Assembly: GCF_014212015.1 (NCBI RefSeq)
Contig: NZ_JACJVN010000100.1
Coordinates: forward strand, 1 to 40,862
From: Cohnella lubricantis
GTDB taxonomy: Bacteria; Bacillota; Bacilli; Paenibacillales; Paenibacillaceae
DNA length: 40,862 nucleotides
Reading direction: 5' to 3'
Below the pieces are notes generated by a model that ran no database searches, had not been told where the DNA came from, and saw only the letters and a list, made by a program, of their open reading frames with translations. Positions 37,147 to 40,862 of the stretch are shown piece after piece. Position numbers and translations under genes: made by a program. Positions within the stretch are counted from its first letter, which is position 1; each line of letters opens with the position of its first letter.

Positions 37147-38019
37147 ATGCATCGATCCATTCGCTTGCTGCAGATTGGAGATGATACCTTGGAATACGCC
37201 GTTGTTGGCACAGGCGCGCCGGTATTGCTGTTCCACGGCGGGCATTCGAGCTGTCATGAGGAGTTCGGTTATCCGGCTTTATTGGCCGCAGGGTATTGCG
37301 TCATCACGCCTTCCCGCGCAGGATACGGCCGCACTTCACAGGCAGCGGATCTGCGGGAAGCCTGCAGGTTGTACCGATCGTTATTGGATCATCTGGCTGT
37401 CGAACAAGCGCACGTCATTGCCGTCTCGGCAGGAGGGCCGACTGGCATCGCGTTCTGTTCCATGTATCCCGAATGCGTGGCGAGTCTTACGCTTCAGTGC
37501 GCAGTTACTAAGCCGTGGCTGGCTCCCGAGGATGGACAGTACCGAATGGCCAAGCGCTTATTCAAGCCCGAGACGGAGAGAAGAACGTGGAAGTTGCTGG
37601 CGGCGATGAATAACGCCATGCCTAAGCTGACTTTGCGAATGATGGCGTCTTCCTTCTCCAGCCTTCCTTATTCTGAGATTAGGGAGCATCTGGACGATCA
37701 GGCGTTCGAGCTGTTCCGCCGAATGAACAATCGGCAGCGCTCCTATGCCGGGTTCTCGATCGACTTGGTTCAAACCCAAGAGGACTATGCGGCGGAGCTG
37801 TCAGCTATCCAGGCGCCAACGTTCATTATGCATAGCCGATTCGACCGATCGGTGCCGCTAAGCCACCCGGAGCATGCCAACAGGCTAATCCCGCGTTCGG
37901 AGACGTGTATCCTAGACTCGTGGGGGCATCTCATATGGATCGGCAGGCATGCCGCGGAGTATGACAATGCGCTTCTCGCTTTCCTATCAAGGCAGGAAGG
38001 TTTGCCTCGAATTCAGTAA
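37147..38019 (+). CDS. Alpha/beta hydrolase (second)
   Basis: The 290-aa protein has VLLFHGGHSSCHEEF as oxyanion region, a nucleophile elbow AVSAGGPTG (Ala instead of the first Gly), an acid in HSRFDRSVPLSHPEH, and the catalytic His in DSWGHLIWIG. It starts 16 bp after the MFS gene with a GAGGAG site 9 bp before the ATG, so it is the second gene of that operon. Its DNA is less GC-rich than the neighbouring MFS gene, a possible sign of separate origin. Its substrate is unknown; it is not closely similar to the hydrolase at 33069. Confidence 0.88.
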   Translation: MHRSIRLLQIGDDTLEYAVVGTGAPVLLFHGGHSSCHEEFGYPALLAAGYCVITPSRAGYGRTSQAADLREACRLYRSLLDHLAVEQAHVIAVSAGGPTGIAFCSMYPECVASLTLQCAVTKPWLAPEDGQYRMAKRLFKPETERRTWKLLAAMNNAMPKLTLRMMASSFSSLPYSEIREHLDDQAFELFRRMNNRQRSYAGFSIDLVQTQEDYAAELSAIQAPTFIMHSRFDRSVPLSHPEHANRLIPRSETCILDSWGHLIWIGRHAAEYDNALLAFLSRQEGLPRIQ

Positions 38020-38095
38020 GCTTGTTCGGGGGTCATACGTATAATTCGTCCCGATCACCGTGTATCCTTGTCCAACCTCGCGAATCCGTTCGAAA

Positions 38096-38122
38096 CAAAG
38101 AAACCCGCCTCCACAGGCGGGT
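38096..38122 (-). terminator. Terminator of the mazG-hup-rqcP unit
   Basis: On the minus strand ACCCGCCT and AGGCGGGT (8 bp, perfect) flank a 4-nt loop, followed by TTTCTTTGTTT. It lies about 290 bp past the rqcP stop, beyond the palindrome array. A related but broken stem is next to rqcP at 38383-38397. Confidence 0.7.
38107..38121 (+). repeat. 15-bp direct repeat, left copy
   Basis: GCCTCCACAGGCGGG at 38107-38121 is repeated exactly at 38383-38397. The left copy is part of the working terminator. The two copies bracket the palindrome array. Confidence 0.8.
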
Positions 38123-38182
38123 CAGGCTGCCGAGAAAGTCTCGACGATGATCCAATTAGTCTGTACCTTCAGCTTCATGCTT

Positions 38183-38370
38183 TAGCGGAAGCTGGTTCCG
38201 TTATCTCGACGCAGGTACGTACATATCGATGCAATAGAGGAACGCTGTTCCGCTATTCGCCACATTCTGACAAGTACCCAACCTGAAGCGCGGAAATAAC
38301 GGAATGCTGTTCCGGTATCGCGCAGAGTATATGCTGCAGTTCGCCAATAACGGAACCGCGTTCCGTTATT
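38183..38370. repeat. Array of four palindromes of the AATAACGGAAC type, about 51-bp phase
   Basis: Four units centred near 38194, 38245, 38307 and 38358, with intervals of 51, 62 and 51 bp. The last (38346-38370) is perfect: AATAACGGAAC, three bases, GTTCCGTTATT. The second (38233-38257) and third (38295-38319) have few mismatches and GCT or similar centres; the first is weaker. The spacers are unrelated in sequence. The array lies between convergent genes (hydrolase and rqcP) and has no coding potential. The remaining part of the 38020-38413 gap holds the terminator and its flanking repeat. Confidence 0.8.
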
Positions 38371-38382
38371 GCAGTCTAGAGA

Positions 38383-38397
38383 GCCTCCACAGGCGGG
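38383..38397 (+). repeat. 15-bp direct repeat, right copy
   Basis: Exact copy of the sequence at 38107-38121, 276 bp apart. It sits 17 bp from the rqcP stop codon, where a terminator would be expected, but only the inner four base pairs of the stem are kept. Confidence 0.8.
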
Positions 38398-38413
38398 CCT
38401 CCAAATCAGCTTG

Positions 38414-38689
38414 TCACGGAAACGTCGTATCGGTCTTGCGCGTCTCTTCCTTCAGGATCGTGTACATGCCCTCCGCGTCTTCCTTGCGCGCGGAATCGGT
38501 CGTCCTCTCCACCTTGACGGTCAGCGTGCGCTGGCCGAATTGGACCTCGAGGACGTCGCCGGGCTTCACATCGCTCCCGGGCTTCGCCTCCCTACCGTTG
38601 AGAAGGACGCGCCCTTGATCGGACACGTCCTTCGCTACGGTGCGGCGCTTGATAAGACGCGACACCTTCAGGTATTTATCAAGACGCAT
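38414..38689 (-). CDS. rqcP: S4-domain ribosome quality control protein RqcP (YabO)
   Basis: RqcP works with RqcH on stalled 50S subunits to add alanine tails to the nascent chain. The 91-aa protein begins with the S4 RNA-binding domain MRLDKYLKVSRLIKRRTVAK, with VLLNGREAKPGSDVKPGDVLEV completing it, and has a charged tail. It starts 3 bp after the hup stop, so it is translationally coupled. In B. subtilis yabO is followed by yabP and yabQ; here about 5 kb of accessory genes and the palindrome array lie between. Confidence 0.93.
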   Translation of the reverse strand: MRLDKYLKVSRLIKRRTVAKDVSDQGRVLLNGREAKPGSDVKPGDVLEVQFGQRTLTVKVERTTDSARKEDAEGMYTILKEETRKTDTTFP

Positions 38690-38692
38690 GAA

Positions 38693-38965
38693 TTACTTAA
38701 CAGCTTCCTTCAGCTTGTTGCCAGCTTTGAACGCCGGAACCTTGGAAGCAGCGATGTTGATCGTCTTGCCCGTCTGCGGGTTGCGGCCAACGCGGCCGGA
38801 ACGGCTGCGAGTCTCGAACGTGCCGAAGCCGATCAGTTGAACTTTGTCGCCTTTAGCCAGAGCGTCGGATACTTCGCCCAGGAAGCCGTTCAATACGGAC
38901 TCGACGTCTTTCTTCGTCAGGCCGCTCTTGTCTGCGATGCTGTTGATCAGGTCAGTCTTGTTCAT
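38693..38965 (-). CDS. hup: HU family DNA-binding protein
   Basis: HU is a dimeric nucleoid protein that bends DNA. The 90-aa sequence MNKTDLINSIADKSGLTKKD, LIGFGTFETRSRSGRVGRNP and KVPAFKAGNKLKEAVK is typical, with the GRNPQTG turn of the DNA-binding arms. The ATG at 38965 has a perfect AGGAGG 11 bp upstream. No convincing promoter was found in the 190 bp upstream, which contain A and T runs. In B. subtilis hbs lies elsewhere, so its position between mazG and rqcP differs. Confidence 0.96.
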   Translation of the reverse strand: MNKTDLINSIADKSGLTKKDVESVLNGFLGEVSDALAKGDKVQLIGFGTFETRSRSGRVGRNPQTGKTINIAASKVPAFKAGNKLKEAVK

Positions 38966-39159
38966 AATCAAGTATTCCTCCTAAAATGATATTCCGATTT
39001 GGGTTGGTCTCCTAAGCCATTGAGGCGCATGGAGCCGGGTTTAATCTTGCACGAAGAATAGTATTCTGCCCTCTGTTAAAAAAATCCTGCCTGCGCAGCA
39101 AAAAAAATCTCGAAAAATGATGAAAAACCTAAGTTTATGCGGATATCGCCCCTCTCGCC

Positions 39160-40641
39160 TTAGTTTGAGCGCTTGGCAGACCGCCATAAATCTTCCATCT
39201 CTGTTAGATCAGTCTCGTCAAGAGAGCGTCCTTTTATACGTAATTGCTCTTCGATATAACGGAATCGGGAGGCGAATTTGCGGTTCGTTCCGGCGAGCGC
39301 TTCCTCCGGATCGGCCTTGATGAATCTAGCGGCGTTCGCCGCCGCGAACAGCAAATCTCCCAATTCTTCCTTCTGCCGTTCGGGAGATTCCTCCTTCACC
39401 GCTTGCTTCAGCTCGGCGAGCTCTTCCTCGATCTTGTCGAAGACGCCGTCCACATCCGGCCAGTCGAAGCCGACCGACGCCGCCTTCTTCTGGATCTTGT
39501 ACGCGCGCGGGAGAGCTGGCAGATCCTTCGGGATGCCGTCGAGCAGCGACTGTCGCTCGGGAACGCCCTTGCGGCGCTTCTCCTCGGCCTTCATGGCTTC
39601 CCAGCTGCGCAGCGCTTCCTCCGCATCCTGCGCGTTCTCGCCGCCGAAGACATGGGGATGTCTGAAAATCAGTTTGTCGTGGAGCTCGGCAAGCACGTCG
39701 AACACGTCGAACGTCCCTTCCTCTTCCTCCATCTGGCTATGCAGGAGCACTTGGAGGATGACGTCGCCGAACTCCTCTCTCATGTTGTCCGGATCGTCAT
39801 TGTCGAGCGCCTCGATCGCTTCGAACGTCTCTTCGATGAAGTTCTTGCGGATGGACGCATGCGTCTGCGCCCGGTCCCACGGGCAGCCGCCGGGGCTGCG
39901 CAGAATGGAGACGATCTCGTGCAGCCGCTCGAACGAGCGCCGGCGCAGCCGATCGTCGGCGCTCGCCGGCACATAGACAAGCGTCAGATTGCCGTAGGCG
40001 TCCTGGCGGTCCAGCTCATGCAGCGGAATCGTCAAGACGCGCTCCTCCCCCGCCACGCCGAGCGCTTGGCCGAGGACGACGGGGTGGTCGTCGGGGTAGA
40101 CGTTCATGAGCGCCAGCTTCACGTCGGAAGCGGTGAACGCGTCGTACACTTGTCCGATGACGGTCTGGAGGCGCGGGCGCAGATGCTCGCGGCTAAGCTC
40201 GGAAGCGTCCAGCAGCTGGAAGCCTTCGATCGGATCGAAGCCGAGACGGACGAACGCCTGATCGAGAAAACTTTCTCCGCCGAGCGTCCGCACCGCCACG
40301 CCCCGCTCCGGAGCCTGCTTGCGCAGCAGCTGAACCGTGCGCTCCGCTACCATCGGATGGCCGGGGACGGCGTAGACGACTTCTCGGCCGTCGTTGTCGA
40401 GTGCGATTCCGATAAGCTTGTCCGCGATCGCTTCATAGACTTGCTCGAAGTCGTCCATTGCTTCATAGATTGCGTCGAAAGGCTCGAAGACGATGCCTCT
40501 TCGGGCAAGGTCGGCGATCGCGGGGTGCTCAGCCGTACGGGCGAAGCGCAGCTCCGCTTGCTCAAGCGTCTTCAGGATTCCGAGCGTTAATTGGTCTTCG
40601 CCGCCGGACCCGAGTCCGACGATCGTAATGGAGCTTGGCAT
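39160..40641 (-). CDS. mazG: Nucleoside triphosphate pyrophosphohydrolase MazG with N-terminal methylase-like domain (YabN)
   Basis: The 493-aa protein combines a tetrapyrrole-methylase-like domain (about 1-225: ITIVGLGSGGEDQLTLG, YAVPGHPMVAERTV) with two MazG domains. The first is about 255-330 (GGCPWDRAQTHASIRKNFIE, EEFGDVILQVLLHS), with a metal-binding EEXXE and EXXXD set. The second is about 385-460 (EEELAELKQAV, KEELGDLLFAAANAARF). MazG hydrolyses abnormal NTPs. The ATG at 40641 has GGAAGG 9 bp upstream; an ATG at 40650 would overlap the upstream stop (ATGA) but leaves no space for the ribosome site. Confidence 0.95.
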   Translation of the reverse strand: MPSSITIVGLGSGGEDQLTLGILKTLEQAELRFARTAEHPAIADLARRGIVFEPFDAIYEAMDDFEQVYEAIADKLIGIALDNDGREVVYAVPGHPMVAERTVQLLRKQAPERGVAVRTLGGESFLDQAFVRLGFDPIEGFQLLDASELSREHLRPRLQTVIGQVYDAFTASDVKLALMNVYPDDHPVVLGQALGVAGEERVLTIPLHELDRQDAYGNLTLVYVPASADDRLRRRSFERLHEIVSILRSPGGCPWDRAQTHASIRKNFIEETFEAIEALDNDDPDNMREEFGDVILQVLLHSQMEEEEGTFDVFDVLAELHDKLIFRHPHVFGGENAQDAEEALRSWEAMKAEEKRRKGVPERQSLLDGIPKDLPALPRAYKIQKKAASVGFDWPDVDGVFDKIEEELAELKQAVKEESPERQKEELGDLLFAAANAARFIKADPEEALAGTNRKFASRFRYIEEQLRIKGRSLDETDLTEMEDLWRSAKRSN

Positions 40642-40646
40642 AGCAC

Positions 40647-40862
40647 TCATCCTTCCGGAGTGGATTGATCGGCAGCGCTCTGCGCGGCAGAGCCTGAGAC
40701 GCGGCTAGCCGCTGCGGCGGGGCCGGCGGCAGGCGCGTTGGCGGGGCTGGCGCGCGGAGCGCAGGAGCCGACGCCTTGGCGCTGCGCTCGCGGCGCGAGG
40801 CGCAGGAGCAGGCGGTCGGCGGCGGATCCGCCGCCGAGGCCGGGCAGCGCGCGCCACTGGCG
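40647..40862 (-). CDS. 3' end of an upstream gene, probably a SpoVB/MATE-like flippase (partial)
   Basis: A 71-residue open end enters from the right edge on the minus strand and stops at TGA 40649-40647, right at the mazG start. It begins RQWRALPGLGGGSAADRLLL, which resembles the last helix and tail of polysaccharide flippases (the gene before mazG in B. subtilis, yabM, is one). A low-complexity Ala/Pro/Arg/Ser tail follows and ends STPEG. The family call rests mainly on synteny. Confidence 0.5.
   Translation of the reverse strand, partial: RQWRALPGLGGGSAADRLLLRLAPRAQRQGVGSCAPRASPANAPAAGPAAAASRVSGSAAQSAADQSTPEG

Noticed and set aside
38183..38370. CRISPR array or rho-independent terminator series
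   Set aside because: Units lack T tracts, the intervals are not constant and no cas genes are present. Only the hairpin at 38096-38122 looks like a terminator.
38972..39159. Promoter of hup in the A- and T-rich region
   Set aside because: Several T runs and a TACTAT are present, but no -35/-10 pair with sensible spacing could be defended.
39244..40590. A 448-codon open frame on the plus strand opposite mazG
   Set aside because: An antisense shadow of mazG with a repetitive Leu/Arg composition and no start signal.

Overview
The window (about 41 kb, GC-rich) comes from an endospore-forming Firmicute, most likely Paenibacillaceae (Paenibacillus or Cohnella type). Sporulation genes (spoIIE, yabP, yabQ, yabT), strong AGGAGG-type ribosome binding sites and a gene order that follows the near-origin region of Bacillus subtilis read backwards (mazG, rqcP, yabP, yabQ, divIC, yabR, spoIIE, yabS, yabT, tilS, hpt, ftsH, coaX, hslO, PpiC foldase, cysK, pabB, pabA, pabC, folP, folB, folK, dusB, lysS, then an rRNA operon) support this. 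This rests on pattern recognition, not a database search.

Layout from left to right. 1-2700: leader and promoter of an rRNA operon running off the left edge, lysS, tandem terminators and greA with a perfect sigma-A promoter. 2735-8751: a folate operon on the minus strand (pabB-pabA-pabC-folP-folB-folK-dusB), tightly overlapping. 8849-11000: an inserted FAD/Rieske oxidoreductase on the plus strand, then a repeat-rich convergent intergenic region. 11007-18547: cysK, a PpiC foldase lipoprotein, hslO, coaX and the NAD genes nadC, nadB, nadA. 19145-25045: ftsH, hpt (TTG start), tilS, kinase yabT and VWA protein yabS. 25191-28067: an accessory insertion with a decayed ECF41-type sigma factor, an SDR, a divergent WYL regulator and a possible structured RNA. 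28178-33040: spoIIE with a Spo0A-type 21-bp-spacer promoter, yabR, divIC, yabQ, yabP. 33069-38019: a second insertion with two alpha/beta hydrolases around a divergent SgrR-like regulator/MFS pair. 38020-38413: a second palindrome array. 38414-40862: rqcP, hup, mazG and the 3' end of a probable flippase gene.

Functionally the conserved genes cover vitamin and cofactor synthesis (folate, NAD, CoA), cysteine synthesis, tRNA and protein quality control, cell division and early sporulation. The accessory genes sit only at breaks between the conserved operons.

The least explained signal is a pair of intergenic arrays (about 10,601-10,826 and 38,183-38,370). Each is built from a different degenerate palindrome, mostly repeating every 50-52 bp with one interval of about 62 bp in the second array. 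Both lie between convergent genes. A possible third, more eroded array lies at 18,830-19,030.
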